A stretch of DNA of 64,000 bases, from NCBI GenBank assembly GCA_030248065.1, contig JASAMV010002592.1:1-64000 (forward strand), in the 5' to 3' direction. Source of the DNA: Rhynchonema sp. JSB1_4 (Eukaryota > Nematoda > Chromadorea > Monhysterida > Xyalidae). The position numbers and the translations under genes were made by a program. Under the pieces are notes generated by a model. That model was not told the DNA's origin and did no database searches. It saw nothing but the letters and a program-made list of their open reading frames with translations. Shown piece by piece: positions 1-13,200 of the stretch (within the stretch, counting starts at the first letter, position 1; each line of letters opens with the position of its first letter).

Positions 1-1657
<1,657 letters not shown>

Positions 1658-1658
1658 G

Positions 1659-1760
1659 TAGTGTAGTTCCTGGACGGAGGGGAGGGTATGTACCCTAACG
1701 GCCGCGACCAAGGTACACTAGTACGCTAACCGCCTCAATCTTGCCTAAAATAGGCGTTTT
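1659..1760 (+). mobile_element. Truncated family-1 MITE (left end)
   Basis: The left terminus (TAGTGTAGTTCCTGG) and the sub-repeat about tacactagtac...ctaaccgcc of family 1 are present. The element breaks off after the cctaaaataggc motif and no right terminus is found. Full copies are at 2727-3092 and 6019-6423. Confidence 0.75.
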
Positions 1761-2079
1761 TACGGCTAAGACGGTATTCTCAGTACATTGTGACCGCACT
1801 ACGTGCACTGCTTGTGGTGGCTCTGCCCTCGCTACGCACAGATGTGACGAAACTCTGTTTATGAGTTTACACGCAGTGATGTTACAACCCAGCAATAAGA
1901 TCTGCTGGTGGGCTTTTTGGAGGCAAATTTGCAACAGGCGTTCGCACTGACGAGCCCTGGCGCCTCTGTCTGCGAAAGCAGGGCGAAACAGACCAACATC
2001 ACTGCACTCAGTACATTCATGTCCTTGGAACCCTGGCGGTGGATCAGTGGGGTTTAGCTTCTTCTTCTTATTCTCGTTC

Positions 2080-2129
2080 GGTCATCTCTTCCTGGCCGGC
2101 AGCCGGTCATCTCTTCCTGGCCGGCAGCC
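2080..2129 (+). repeat. 25-bp tandem duplication
   Basis: A 25-base unit beginning ggtcatctcttcctgg is repeated twice head to tail without a mismatch. Confidence 0.9.
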
Positions 2130-2324
2130 AAAGCCTAACACTGAATGAAAGGCTGAGGCGCTGTATTTTTATGGTCATTGTAGTTTGCGCGCCGAAAAAT
2201 GGGCACTGGCACAGTTCGGGCTCAAGTTCATGTAATTATCGGTGTATCTGGACTTACATTGGGTCGATGAGTTAATTCAAAGCTTAAGATGAACGAAACC
2301 CCGTGCACCTGTGATACAGCCGAA

Positions 2325-3403
2325 CAGGGTTTTTTTCAAAATTCACTAGGTGCAACTTAGGTGCAACCCCCAATTTTTAGGTGCAAGCTGGCCAAAGTAG
2401 GTGCAACTCCTATTTTGGACAAAAAACGCCAATTTTAGGCTTGCCAGGTTGTGTGTTCAATGCTATTTGCGTGCTTTTAGACGTTCAATGAAGTTGTAAC
2501 GCAATGAATGCCTTTTCCTTTAGCAAAAGCAAACTTTTCAGGGAAAGTTCAACATTTTGTAGCACATTTTGTACTAGTTTCATTACTGAGAACTGATTGA
2601 GAAGAAAACGAAACAGTAAAATTTTCATGTCACCATATCCACATTTGGGGGTCACGTACGAATCAATTACGTTCATTTACTGTGTGGGTATCTAATACTT
2701 TTGTCATGCTCTGCTCTAGTTCTAGTCAGTGTAGTTCCTGGGGGAGGGGGGTCCCCTCCTAAGGTACACTAACCGCCGCGACCAAGGTACACTAGTACAC
2801 TAACCGCCGCAATTTTTGCCTAAAATAGGCATTTTTAGCCCAAGATGGGCATTTTAGGCCTAAAATGGGTAATTTTCAGGTCAATGTTGACAAAAGTCGC
2901 CAAAATACCCTATTTATGGAGAATGTTTTCCAAAAAAAGGGCAAAAATAGGTGAAATTTTTTACCTCAAATTAGGACTTTTTCCTGAATTTTGGTCTTCA
3001 TCCCTCCTTCCCCCACAGGGAGGTACACTAACCGCCGCACCGACAAAGTGGGTAGGTTCACTAACCGCCTCGCCGGACCAGGAACTACACTGATCCTAGT
3101 ACAGCATGTATTTGTTTTGAATCTTATCACCAGCACACCAGGTACTAACTGTGTACGAAATCAATATTTTTTGTCGATGTCGACCAAATGCTTCGATGGA
3201 ATTTATTGAAGGAATGAAAAGCCGCGCAGCGAATTTTTTTGTTTCTAAGCTTTCCAACCTTAAAAGATGCTGTATAAATGCTAAATTAAGCAAATAAGGG
3301 CCCAAAATTTTAGGTGCAACCTTGCACCTAACCCTGAATTTTTAGGTGCAATTCAGATTTTTTAGGTGCAAATTGCACCTAAAAAGTGTCTAAAAAAACT
3401 ATG
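2325..3403. mobile_element. hAT-like MITE, aggtgcaa family, with nested element
   Basis: The unit starts CAGGGTTTTTTT and ends AAAAAAACTATG, giving imperfect terminal inverted repeats, with subterminal TTTTTAGGTGCAA motifs in both orientations. The 8 bases on either side are identical (CAGCCGAA at 2317-2324 and 3404-3411), which is the duplication length of hAT transposons. A family-1 element at 2727-3092 lies inside, so this one inserted first. No transposase is encoded. A short related fragment is near 4637-4735. Confidence 0.85.
2727..3092. mobile_element. Family-1 hAT-like MITE (nested copy)
   Basis: Termini are CAGTGTAGTTCCTGG and CCAGGAACTACACTG, a perfect inverted repeat. The flanks GTTCTAGT and ATCCTAGT match at 6 of 8 bases and read as an aged 8-base duplication. 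Inside are the family's repeats of tacactaaccgcc and TTTAGGCCTAAAA-type palindromes. The element sits inside the 2325-3403 element. Confidence 0.85.
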
Positions 3404-6018
3404 CAGCCGAACTTTCGGGGCCGCAACGTGTACGAGGAATAGAACAAGGTGCCTGGCGACTGGACCGTAACGCAGACCTTCCGGTTGATTATGAAGCGGG
3501 AAGTGGGCCCAAGCCCAGGCGCTGGTCAAGCGGCAGGCAGTTGAACGAAATATGAGCCGAAAGACCGACAAGGGGCATACCGATAGGAGCCAGAGAGAGG
3601 GCATGCAAAGTGCGCTGTTTCAATCGATTTTGCTCATATTAGATATTAGTGGACATGCAGCCGCCCTCCAGAGTCAGTTGAGAAACCCAATCGGGGTTCG
3701 CATGCGCGTTGTGTACACAAACTGATCATGGATATACATTAAGCAAGCATAGCGTCAGCAGTGCACACAAACGCACATGCTCGACGGATCACGACGTAAG
3801 CGGATTGCAGTACGGCACCGCTGCTAAATTCCCGTCGTAGCCGACACGCTGCTGCCGTATATGAATGCGGTGTGATACTATTTTTAGACTCCACAGCCGT
3901 ACCAACATAAAACTGGCATGCAAGCCGGCTATGTATAGCTCCTGGGGTCAGCGTCCGCTAGATTTTTATTGGAACTCGGTCAGGGCGTGGAGAGAAAGTA
4001 GACGCTGTGCGCTACTGCTCTTGCACTTTCATTAGTTTTGACGCCGCGGTATAGCAGCGAGTCGGAATATTGCTGGATTCAAATTCCCAACAGCCTGGAA
4101 TGGAATGACTATTATATACAGCACGGCTGGGTGGGAATGAACCAGGCGGCGCACGCAAATTGCTGGTTTCTCACGTGAACCAATGAATGATCTTGAAAGA
4201 TTTACCGACTCAACCGACAGGCTGCTTGTTAGCACCAGAAACGCATAGCAACACTGGCCAGATGGAAAATAGCAAATTGCATGCCAGAAACCCGCTGCAA
4301 ATTACGTCATTGCCAATGTCAGAATTCTGAAACGATACGTGCAATCGTACAAAACGAGTTCCGGTGCTAAGTCGCCTTGCACGTAAATGCAGCGAGCCCA
4401 GCAAGCCAGATAATAAATCGATTAACCGACATTCTTGTGGGTTGCGCGTGTCCGTTCTATTCTTAGGTTAGGACCGGTAGTCAGGTCACTTAGAGCACGG
4501 AATTGAAAGGCGAAATGCGAATATGTCGGGTCAGTAACTTGAAAAAGAGTGAACGGAGCCCGTGGCAAGTGCGAGTTCACTTGCAGATTGCGCGCTTCCA
4601 AGCAAGTATCCAGACAGCATGCATAGCAGCACAGTTTTTAGACAATTTTTAGGTGCAATTTGCACCAAAAATTTCAGAATTGCACCTGAAAATGGAGGGT
4701 TAGGTACAAGTTGCACCCAGATTTTTGGACACCAACGTGTTCCTTACTTGTGATTATTGCCCGTTTTCTGGCCCTAGCTCGTACAAAACTTGCAAAAATT
4801 TCGCTGTGCGGCCTATTCATACGTTTCCTAAGTTTCTGCAGTCGAATTTGCAGCTTGAAAATCAGCGTTGTGGTCAGGAACCAGGGTTTTTCTTTTCAAA
4901 TTCAACTCATGTCTGATCCAAAATTTTACTTCCCGAAATCAAACTCCGCTTGCCACTCAAAATAATGCAAAATGAGCTGCATACATTGTAAGATTTGGCA
5001 TTAATTTTACATTATGCAGCATTGTGGGGTGGTTCTTCATGTTGTGCCTTAGTCCGCACGCGGAGATTTACTCGGAAGTTTATGGAAAAAAACAAAAATT
5101 AATAATACAGGGTTGGGATTCTTCACACTTTTTACTTCCAAAGCCGTTGTTCTATTGGCGAAAAATTTCCGAAAACTAGGTGTATCTCTGTCTATCTGCG
5201 CTATGAGGGATTATGATGCTGTAACGCTCTCGCGATCGCGGGTAGGCTTTGTCATCCTAATAAGACAAGCATAAACGATAAGACAGTTGGGCGGGAACCA
5301 GATATTCGCGCGGAGCGCAAAAATTTCGTAAAAGAAACATGTCATTTGCGGCAAGCAAGCTCATAGCGCGAAATTACACGTTTTGATTCCAGCACTTGCG
5401 TTTGCCATATTCTACTTGCCATATTTTACTTGTCTGCCATTTGGCAAGCAATCTGAAATTTTAGTTGCCAAACTGAAATCCTGCTTGCAGCGTCAATACT
5501 TGCAGTAAGAAAACCGTGTCAGGAACACGCCTATTTGGCCGTTTATTTGCTTTATTATGCCGTTTCAAGCAAATAAACTGCATCAAAAACAACATCAAGC
5601 AAAAACGATGAATTTGGTACCAAAAATCCAAGCTTATCAATACGCAGCTGCTGCAGGTGTGTAGGACATAGAAATGGGCCGGTTGCTAACTGACGAGGCC
5701 ACATTCTCCACCGGAAGCTGATCTATTGTGACCAGTTACGTGAAAAGTTGCCAATGCCATGCCAACTGCAGATATGTGTAAGTCGAGTTCCAATGACAAG
5801 GAAGATTGTTCGTGAAAGAAGGACGTTCAATCTTCATCAAGTTCGTTCAAGAAATGGTAATAGCAGCAACTCGCGTATCTATGGTCAGATCATAGCAACG
5901 TAATCGATTAATATCACAAGTGCACATTCGTCCCACAGCCTGCTTGTGCCACAAGGTAATCTGGGTGCGGCACCAGTGTAGTGGCAGGCCCATGGTAAGA
6001 AAAATGCGGGGTTGGGAC
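3404..6018. other. Intergenic stretch, no gene seen
   Basis: AT-rich to neutral sequence. The only recognised item is a short aggtgcaa-family fragment around 4637-4735 with inward-facing gcaccta/taggtgc motifs. Frames of 60-80 codons are present but no chain of exons with matching phases could be built. Confidence 0.45.
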
Positions 6019-6423
6019 CAGTGTAGTTCCTGGTCCGGCGCGGCGGTTAGTGTACCTACCCCTTTTTTCCGTGCGGCGGTTAGTGTACCTCCCTGGGGGG
6101 GGAAGGGGGGGGGGGAAGACCCAAATGCAGGAAAAAGTCACTTTTTGAGGAAGAAAATTTGACCTATTTTTGCCCCTTTTTAGAAAAAATTCTCCATAAA
6201 AAGGGTATTTTGGCGACTTTTGACATCATTGACCTAAAAATCACCCATTTTAGGCCTAAAAATGCCCATTTTAGGCCTAAAAATGCCGATTTTAGGCAAA
6301 AATTGAGGCGGTTAGTGTACCTGGCGCGGCGGTTAGTGTACTAGTGTACCTTGGTCGCGGCGGTTAGTGTACCTTAGGGGGGGGGGGGCCCCCCCCCCCC
6401 CCCCCCCCCCAGGAACTACACTG
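6019..6423. mobile_element. Family-1 hAT-like MITE, intact
   Basis: A 405-base element with 15-base terminal inverted repeats (CAGTGTAGTTCCTGG) is flanked by an exact 8-base duplication, GTTGGGAC, at 6011-6018 and 6424-6431. The interior is built from repeated ggcggttagtgtacct and TTTTAGGCCTAAAA motifs and a long C/G run near 6377-6411. The perfect duplication suggests a recent insertion. No coding capacity. Confidence 0.93.
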
Positions 6424-6523
6424 GTTGGGACTGGAGGCGTGAGGTATGATTTTGGTAACTCAAAAAGGTAAAAACACCGTTTGAAGCTCGTAATTTTGGC
6501 CAAAAAAATGAGGTAAAAAAGAG

Positions 6524-7228
6524 TAGGGTTAGAGAGATGTCGGGTGCTAAAAAAAGTGCAAGGTGTCGAGTGCTTCTAGATGTCGGGTGTCGGGTTTTTT
6601 GGGACCCGACACCCGACACTTACAGTTCAAAACATCAGTTTTGCTGAGAGAAGAATTTTGAGCGAAAATTTTCTTCGAACCAAATGTTTCCGGAGACGCA
6701 GAATGTGAAATTTTGGCGTTTACTTCGCGTGAAAAAACTTGAATTCAGTAACTTGAGCCATAAAATTGCACTAAAAATGCAAATGAGCAAAAATTTGCCT
6801 GTTTTTGATAAAAAAAAACTATGTGTCGGGTGTCGGTTTTTTTTGTCAAAAACTAGATGTCGCGTGTCGGCTTTTTTCTCCGATGTCGGGTAGGAGCCAG
6901 TTTCTATTCAGTGTAGATATCCTACCCGGGGTAGAACGTAAAATTGTACACTTCAGTTCAAATTTTCTACCCCTGCTCGTAGCGAAACTGCATAATTCTA
7001 CCCCCGTGAGTTTCTGTTCCAAAATAAAAGGTCCAAATTGACCCGGAAGTTGCTCAAACGTGTAAAATATTTGTACCTACTGACCGAGCTGGGTAGAAAT
7101 GTTTCCCTTGGGATGGCGCTGCCACGCCAACCATGGCCCTTTTTGCACTGGGATCGAGTGTAGAATTTACACCGAATAAAAATTGGCTCCTGATGTCGGG
7201 TGTCGGGTACCCCCGACCTCTAACCCTA
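6524..7228. mobile_element. hAT-like MITE, atgtcgggtgtcggg family
   Basis: Termini TAGGGTTAGAG and CTCTAACCCTA are inverted repeats, followed inward by tgtcgggtgtcggg motifs. Flanks AAAAAGAG (6516-6523) and AAAAAGTG (7229-7236) match at 7 of 8 bases. A second, different element (6891-7192) is inserted in one of its tcggg motifs. Confidence 0.82.
6891..7192. mobile_element. hAT-like MITE, CAGGAGCCA family (nested)
   Basis: The left end TAGGAGCCAGTTTCTATTC pairs with the right end GAATAAAAATTGGCTCCTG. An exact 8-base duplication ATGTCGGG flanks it (6883-6890 and 7193-7200), derived from the host element's own repeat. About 302 bases, non-coding. Confidence 0.88.
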
Positions 7229-7352
7229 AAAAAGTGCTTTTCCCACATTTTCGCCGAAAATCGGTTTACAACGCCTATTATGGGTACATTTGCGATTTCT
7301 GAAAAAAATAGGGTCGAAAAACACCGATCTTTGGCCTATAATTGCTTCTGAG

Positions 7353-7666
7353 TATAGTTGCAGGTGAAAAAACCGTTTTTCCTGGAAAAAAAACTAAGCC
7401 TTTTTTCCAGAGGCCAAAATGACGAACCGATATTTTTCCGGATTATAGGTCAGTTTCTCAAATCCTGCAAAGACACCATTTTTTATGTGTTTTGGTCGAC
7501 TTGTATAGCATGTCGTTTCCTCGTGAAGCAATTTTTGACCACATTTTGCCCGAATGTACTCCCTCTGAACAGGCGGCCAACCTTTGGCCTGAAAAAATAT
7601 CGGAAACAAATTTTTTCCGAAAAAACGGTTTTTTCCTGTTAATATACTTTTCCGGAAAAAACTATA
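7353..7666. mobile_element. hAT-like MITE, TATAGTT family
   Basis: The ends TATAGTT and AACTATA are inverted; flanks CTTCTGAG (7345-7352) and CTTGTGAG (7667-7674) agree at 7 of 8 bases. The interior is rich in ccgtttttcc and ccggaaaaaa runs, resembling the TATACTTGCG family, and may be a diverged relative. Confidence 0.7.
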
Positions 7667-7674
7667 CTTGTGAG

Positions 7675-9572
7675 AGGCAAGATTTGGAGCTGTTCAAGGC
7701 ACGTACTCAACCCCCAACACCCCCTCGGATTCGTGGGTAAATATGGCGAGGCGGTAACCCCCCGCCCGCCACTACCATGCTCGGCACCGACATGAAAATA
7801 TTGAATGTGCACGAAGCGCACAACTACGTAAGCTGTAGGCCAATAATTCAATAATAACCTGATAAATTGAGCGAGGGTAGTACAGCGCCTAATGCCCTCT
7901 CATCGATCAACGATGTTTAGTTTCAGTGAAATCAACCCGGATCAACTGACGGATGCAGTAGATGTTGCTGTTGTGCCAGCTTTGTCCAACAAAAAGTCGG
8001 AACATTTCGGTGTTTGCATGACTATTCGTTTTTTATGCTGATCTTGATCAGCCAACCATATATATGCATTTGAAATTTAGGCGGCCTCCAAAATTCATTC
8101 CGAAACGAGTCGAGTCAATGACAAACGTGAATATTCCTCCGACCTCCTGCCTGCGTAACGAACGACAATTCAAATATTTGGGCAAGAAAACTGCACAACG
8201 AAACGAACAGTCTCGTTGTGCAATCATTATGAGATGAGCCAATTTATATTCATGGAAACTGAAAGGTGCACGGCACCGCATACCGTGCGCGGAGAAAAAC
8301 GCGACCTCCCTGAATAAACGATGGCATGCTTGAGCTTGCCAGCTGGTTCTAACTTCTAACGGTGTGCAAATGAACAGCAGACCACATACAGCTTAGCTCT
8401 GGTCAGCAGAAAAAATGTGCTCACTTCACTTTTGCATTTCGTGATCAGTTTAAAACTTTTTGTGTATAAACACTCGACAAATTGCGTTTGCATCTGAGGG
8501 GGGCGTTGCGACTGACGAGCGGGTACACAAAGGTCACGCCAATAGATGGTCCCGAATCACACTGCAAAGTGTGGGCGCAGCCAGAAACCTTGGCAAAATC
8601 TGTTTCTACGATCTGTGGTCGGCTCAGTGCAATCTCAGGCATTCGCGTGCTGCAAGAAAGTTCACTTCACTAATCGCAGCCGACAAGTCCTTCCTTCACG
8701 CACGCCATCGAATATCAAATGTTCGTTCAAAAACCATTCTCTCATGCTCAGCTGGCCGTAGTTTACGAACCTTACGCCACAGGACACACTCAGCATTCAC
8801 AAAGGTTAGGTTGGTATGGTACCGCATTTGAAGCACTGGCTCTGTACGACAAGCGTAAATTTATGCAATCAATAACTTTAACGCTGGTCGACATTTGGCG
8901 CAAGAAATTACAGTCGCGAAAAGGAGAAGAGTGGATAAATTTCGTGAAAACGGAAGGTACATCTTTCCGAGAAAAAACATTTTTGCGGCTTTTGAATTTT
9001 TCTGAAAAGTGTCCATTGTGTGAAAGTCATAGAAAAATGCCCGTTTTTGTGTGTTTCACCTAATTCACTCGCACTTTTCTGCCACAATTAGCCAATGCGC
9101 CATATTCAGCGCTTGATTTGACAAACGATTTTTTTCAGTCAGCACATCTTCCCCACAAAATTGTAGCAATAAATTTAATTCCGCACTCACTTTTCAATCC
9201 TGCCCCTGTACCGTCGAGCGACGTTGTCATGCTGTCCGCATATCGACGTCACAAACTCACTCGCAGTCACCGTCATATCACATTTTGGTGGTGGGGGATG
9301 GTTGTATGTCGTTGACGAAAATGCCTGCAAATCAGACACATATAAGTTGGGGTTCCCTGTTTAGCGAACAGAACACGCTGATTTCGCTTCGTTGAACTAC
9401 TATACACCTGCGCTCACAAGAATCAGCAGCAAGCTACATCCGCCGCGGCGACCCTGGCTGGTAACGATTTTTTGCTTTTTGATCGGGCCGCTGGTTCGAA
9501 CTGAGCTACTTGACAGGACAATGATTGTTCTGTGCCCTTGGCAGGACCGACCCATATAGTCGCATCCGCACG
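7675..9572. other. Intergenic stretch, no gene seen
   Basis: A + strand frame of 123 codons (8460-8831) lacks recognisable features and no flanking exons fit. I treat it as chance. Nothing else is supportable. Confidence 0.4.
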
Positions 9573-9996
9573 CAGTGCTGTTACTACTTCTGAGGGGAGA
9601 TACTGTACCTTGGCGCCAAAAAAGGGGAGATACCGGGCTTCTTTACCCAGGATTTAGGGGGAATCCTATTTGGAGGGTGGGGAAGAAATTTTAGGGGGAG
9701 ACACTGCACCACACTACTTTCGCGGGAAATCAATTTTTACAGGTTAAAATGTGTATAAATAGCGGGAAGCGCGCAAATTTTTGCACCTTTGGTCGATCTT
9801 GGCCTGTTTTTTAGGCATTTTGGACCAAGAAGGGTGCTTTTGGCCTTTGGGGTGAAATCTGGGAAAATTGGGGGAGATACTGCACCAGAGAGTGGGAGAT
9901 ACCGTACCTGAGCGCGGGGGGCCGGGCCACATATCGTACCGGCGAAGGGGAGATACTGCACGTTTGGGGGGACCCCTAGCCACAGCCACAGCGCTG
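9573..9996. mobile_element. Degenerate hAT-like MITE, CAGTGCTG family
   Basis: It begins CAGTGCTG and ends CACAGCGCTG, matching the termini of the element at 12328-13200. Flanks TCCGCACG and GTCGTACG agree at only 5 of 8 bases, so the copy looks old. Its interior repeats ggggagatact(g) motifs. Confidence 0.6.
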
Positions 9997-10038
9997 GTCG
10001 TACGGTATCTGCCCCTCCTGTTCTCCAAGGTTGCGAAC

Positions 10039-10864
10039 CAGAGGTCGCAGTCGGGCCGAGTTTGGCCGGCCCGGCCCGGCCCGAGCACCCAAATCTCCGG
10101 TCCGGACCAGCCCGAGGTGCCCAAAGCTCGGCCAGGCCCGAATTGTTTGGGTCAAATTTTTATCAGATTTTGTCATAATTTTGGCGATTTTTCTGAACGT
10201 ATGTATTTTTTGGTGGAAAATTGATGCTTTCAATGAAAAAGTTGTCAGATAAACTAGTGATCACTTACTTGCCGAATCAGTAAAAAATTTCAGTATTTTT
10301 GACAAAAAATCACTACTCTTTGAGTAAAATTATACTTGCGTATTTTTCCGCAAAATATATTTTTGGAAAAAACCCGATTTTTTCCGAAAAAAAAACCGTT
10401 TTTTTCCAAATATTTTTCCAGTACTTAAGGATACCCATGGTCCAAAAACGCCTATTTTGGAGAAAATTTTGTCGGGAAATGGACTGAAACAGGCTAAAAA
10501 TGCACTTGGAGATTAAAAAGTGCTCATTTTGAACTGTTAAGCACAGATTTACATTGGTTTTGACAACATCCTTTCGCAACCTTTGAAAATATTTCGGAAA
10601 TTTTTGAAAAAAAACCGTTTTTTTTTCAAAAGTTGCCACTTGGAAAAATTTCCGGAAAAATAAAAACGTATTTTTCCGGGCCTCGGAAAAAAACGGTTTT
10701 TTTCGGTTTTTTTTTCGGAAAGAAACGGTTTTTTTCCCGGCCCGCAAGTATAAGTAAAATAAGTCACTTCAGAAGCTTCGGGCCGGGCGACCCGAACCAA
10801 AAGCGCAAAATCGCGGCCGGGTCCGGTCCGGTGCGAGCTCGAACCGGCCCGATTGCTACCTCTG
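10039..10864. mobile_element. hAT-like MITE, GC-rich family, with nested element
   Basis: Left CAGAGGTCGCAGTCGGGCCG and right CGGCCCGATTGCTACCTCTG form imperfect inverted repeats about 20 bases long. The 8-base duplication TTGCGAAC is exact (10031-10038 and 10865-10872). The arms are made of gggccgg/ccggccc words. A TATACTTGCG element (10331-10752) lies in the middle. Related GC-rich scraps occur near 28015-28190 and 34740-34850. Confidence 0.93.
10331..10752. mobile_element. TATACTTGCG-family hAT-like MITE (nested)
   Basis: Inverted ends TATACTTGCG / CGCAAGTATA with an exact 8-base duplication AGTAAAAT at 10323-10330 and 10753-10760. The interior is a series of aaaaaccgttttttcc palindromic blocks around a conserved core beginning ttgtcgggaaatgg. 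Other copies are at 12615-13039 and 48819-49275. Confidence 0.93.
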
Positions 10865-11454
10865 TTGCGAACCCCTCTGGTCGGAAAAAGTCTTTTGTAT
10901 GGCTTGAATAATAGCCCAAGCCTTTGTGCTTTTTAGCATTTTGACTTAAATTTTTGACTAAAATAAACGTCTATGTGAAGATTCGCAATTTTTAGGATTT
11001 TAAGGTGAAAAAGGCTTTTGCCATGAAACCTATGATTTGATACCACGTGGGTAGTTGCAAAAGGTAGGCCCCCTGCGGGGAATGAAATTGTCAACGTACC
11101 ACGTATGCGCACTCTGGAATGTTTGATGTGACCCAAGTCCGCACGACCACACAACGTAACAATCACATTATTGCGGCGGTTGCGTTGGTGGCACGCCGAT
11201 TTTGTATTTTGCAATCCCGTCACGACAAACAACCAGAAACGAAACGACGACCGGTGTTTTCTTTTTATTTTTTGGGGCTCGGCCTCAGGACGATTGGGAT
11301 CGGCGGCGGCGTGGATAGAAACTGCGCCGCTATCGTCAGTACAATGAGCGACCCGCGCAAACAAATATCTGAAACATAATCAGGCGAATGCAGCTTGCAA
11401 ATATAATACGAGCAGATGTCGAATCGCAACTGAAAAAAGCTGTGTCTCTCGCGC

Positions 11455-11690
11455 TGGAAAACTGAAGAATTTTTTTCCAAAAAGGGGCAAAAACAGGTCA
11501 AATTTTCCACCCCAAACAGTGACTTTTTCCTGAGTTTGGGTCTTCCCCCTTCCCCCCTCGGGGGTACACTATCTCCCCCTTCGAAAAAAACGGGGGGTCC
11601 GCTTGCTATCTCCCCCTGCCCCTCCGGACCAGCCACACCCCATTCTGCCTGGACAACAATGCTTCTTTCTTCCCTTGCACACACCACACT
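11455..11690. mobile_element. Family-1-related fragment
   Basis: The stretch carries the inner motif series of family 1 (ggtcaaattttcc, cagtgactttttcctga, gggtcttcccc) followed by divergent gggg(t)acactatctcccc blocks. Termini are unclear, so only a fragment is called. Confidence 0.5.
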
Positions 11691-12327
11691 GTAGTGTAGT
11701 TCCTGGTCCGGCGCGGCGGTTAGTGTACCTACCCTTTTTTCCGTGCGGCGGTTAGTGTACCTCCCTGGGGAAGAAGGGGGGAAGACCCAAATTCAGGAAA
11801 AAGTCACTTTTTCAGGTAGAAAATTTGACCGATTTTTGTCCATTTTTGGAAAAAATGCCCTATAAAAAGGGTATTTTGGCGACTTTTGACATCATTGACC
11901 GAAACATCACCCATTTTAGGCCTAAAAATGCCCATTTTAGGCCTAAAAATGCCGATTTTAGGCAAAAATTGAGGCGGTTAGTGTACCTGGCGCGGCGGTT
12001 AGTGTACCTGGCGCGGCGGTTAGTGTACTAGTGTACCTTGGTCGCAGCGGTTAGTGTACGTTAGGGGGGACCCCCTCCCCCCCCAGGAACTACCGTAAAA
12101 CCTAAAATACAAGGGGGGGCTGTATTTTGTCACTGACCCCTTTTAGGGGGGCTGTATTTTTGGGGGGCTGTATTTTTTCGCTGCCCAAAATCTCAAAAAA
12201 TGTTCCCAAAAATGCCCCTCAAATGGAGTTCTGTCAGGGTGTTACTGGTCATTATTGAGTGTTTTTAGGTGCAGATCTCCCATAAAAGGCTTTACGTCAC
12301 CATATACTCAACCACAAACGTTGTACA

Positions 12328-13200
12328 CAGTGCTGTGGCTGGGGGGGGGGGGGTCCCCCCCAATGGTACCCTACCCGCCCCGGCCTGGTACGCTACCCCC
12401 CCTACCCGCCACGCTCTGGTACCCTACCCCCCTACCCGCCCCGCCCTGGTACCCTACCCGCCCCGATTTTTACCCCCAAAATGCCCATTTTTCGGTCAAA
12501 AATGAAAAAATTTCGACCGAAAACCCTAAAAAGTGCAAAAAATTTCGCACTGCGCGCGATATATGTACTTTTTAGTACATAAAAACAGGCACGCGAAAAA
12601 CTTGTGTTGTACCCTATACTTGCGTATTTTTCCGCAAAATATATTTTTGGAAAAAAAACCGTTTTTTTCCGGAAAAAAACCGTTTTTTTCCAAATATTTT
12701 TCCAGTACTTAAGGATACCCATGGTCGAAAAACGCCTATTTTGGAGAAAATTTTGTCGGGAAATGGCCTGAAACATGGTAAGAATGCACTTGGAGATTAA
12801 AAAGTGCTCATTTTTAACTGTTTAGCACCGATTTACATTAGTTTTGACAACATCCTTTCGTAACCATTGAAAATATTTCGGAAATTTTTGGAAAAAAACC
12901 GTTTTTTTTCCAAAAGTTGCCACTTGGAAAAATTTCCGGAAAAATAAAAACGTATTTTTCCGGGCCTCGGAAAAAAAAACGGTTTTTTTTCGGTTTTTTT
13001 TTTCGGAAAAAAACGGTTTTTTTCCGGCCCGCAAGTATATTGTACCCTACCCGCCCCGAAAAATCTTCCCCCCCTCCCCCCCCCCCCCAAACCGGATTCC
13101 CCCCCCCCCCAAAATCCCTGGTACACTACTACCCACCTACCCGCCCCGATTTTTTCCACCTATGTACCCTACCCGCCCCGCCAAAGTAGCCACAGCACTG
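12328..13200. mobile_element. CAGTGCTGTGGCT-family MITE (third shell)
   Basis: Inverted ends CAGTGCTGTGGCT / AGCCACAGCACTG are flanked by TTGTACA (12321-12327 and 13201-13207); depending on the exact end the duplication is 7 or 8 bases. The interior repeats gtaccctacccgcccc and c-rich runs. It hosts the innermost element. Confidence 0.85.
12615..13039. mobile_element. TATACTTGCG-family MITE (innermost of nest)
   Basis: Ends TATACTTGCG / CGCAAGTATA with exact 8-base duplication TTGTACCC (12607-12614, 13040-13047), taken from the host's own gtaccctaccc repeat. Close in sequence to the copy at 10331-10752. Confidence 0.93.

Noticed and set aside
6524..6540. Telomeric TTAGGG repeat
   Set aside because: TAGGGTTAG occurs once as a transposon end and is mirrored at the other end; there is no array.
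10313..10747. Lys/Phe-rich frame of 144 codons
   Set aside because: It is the translation of aaaaaccgttttt blocks of a MITE; similar frames appear in every copy of the family.
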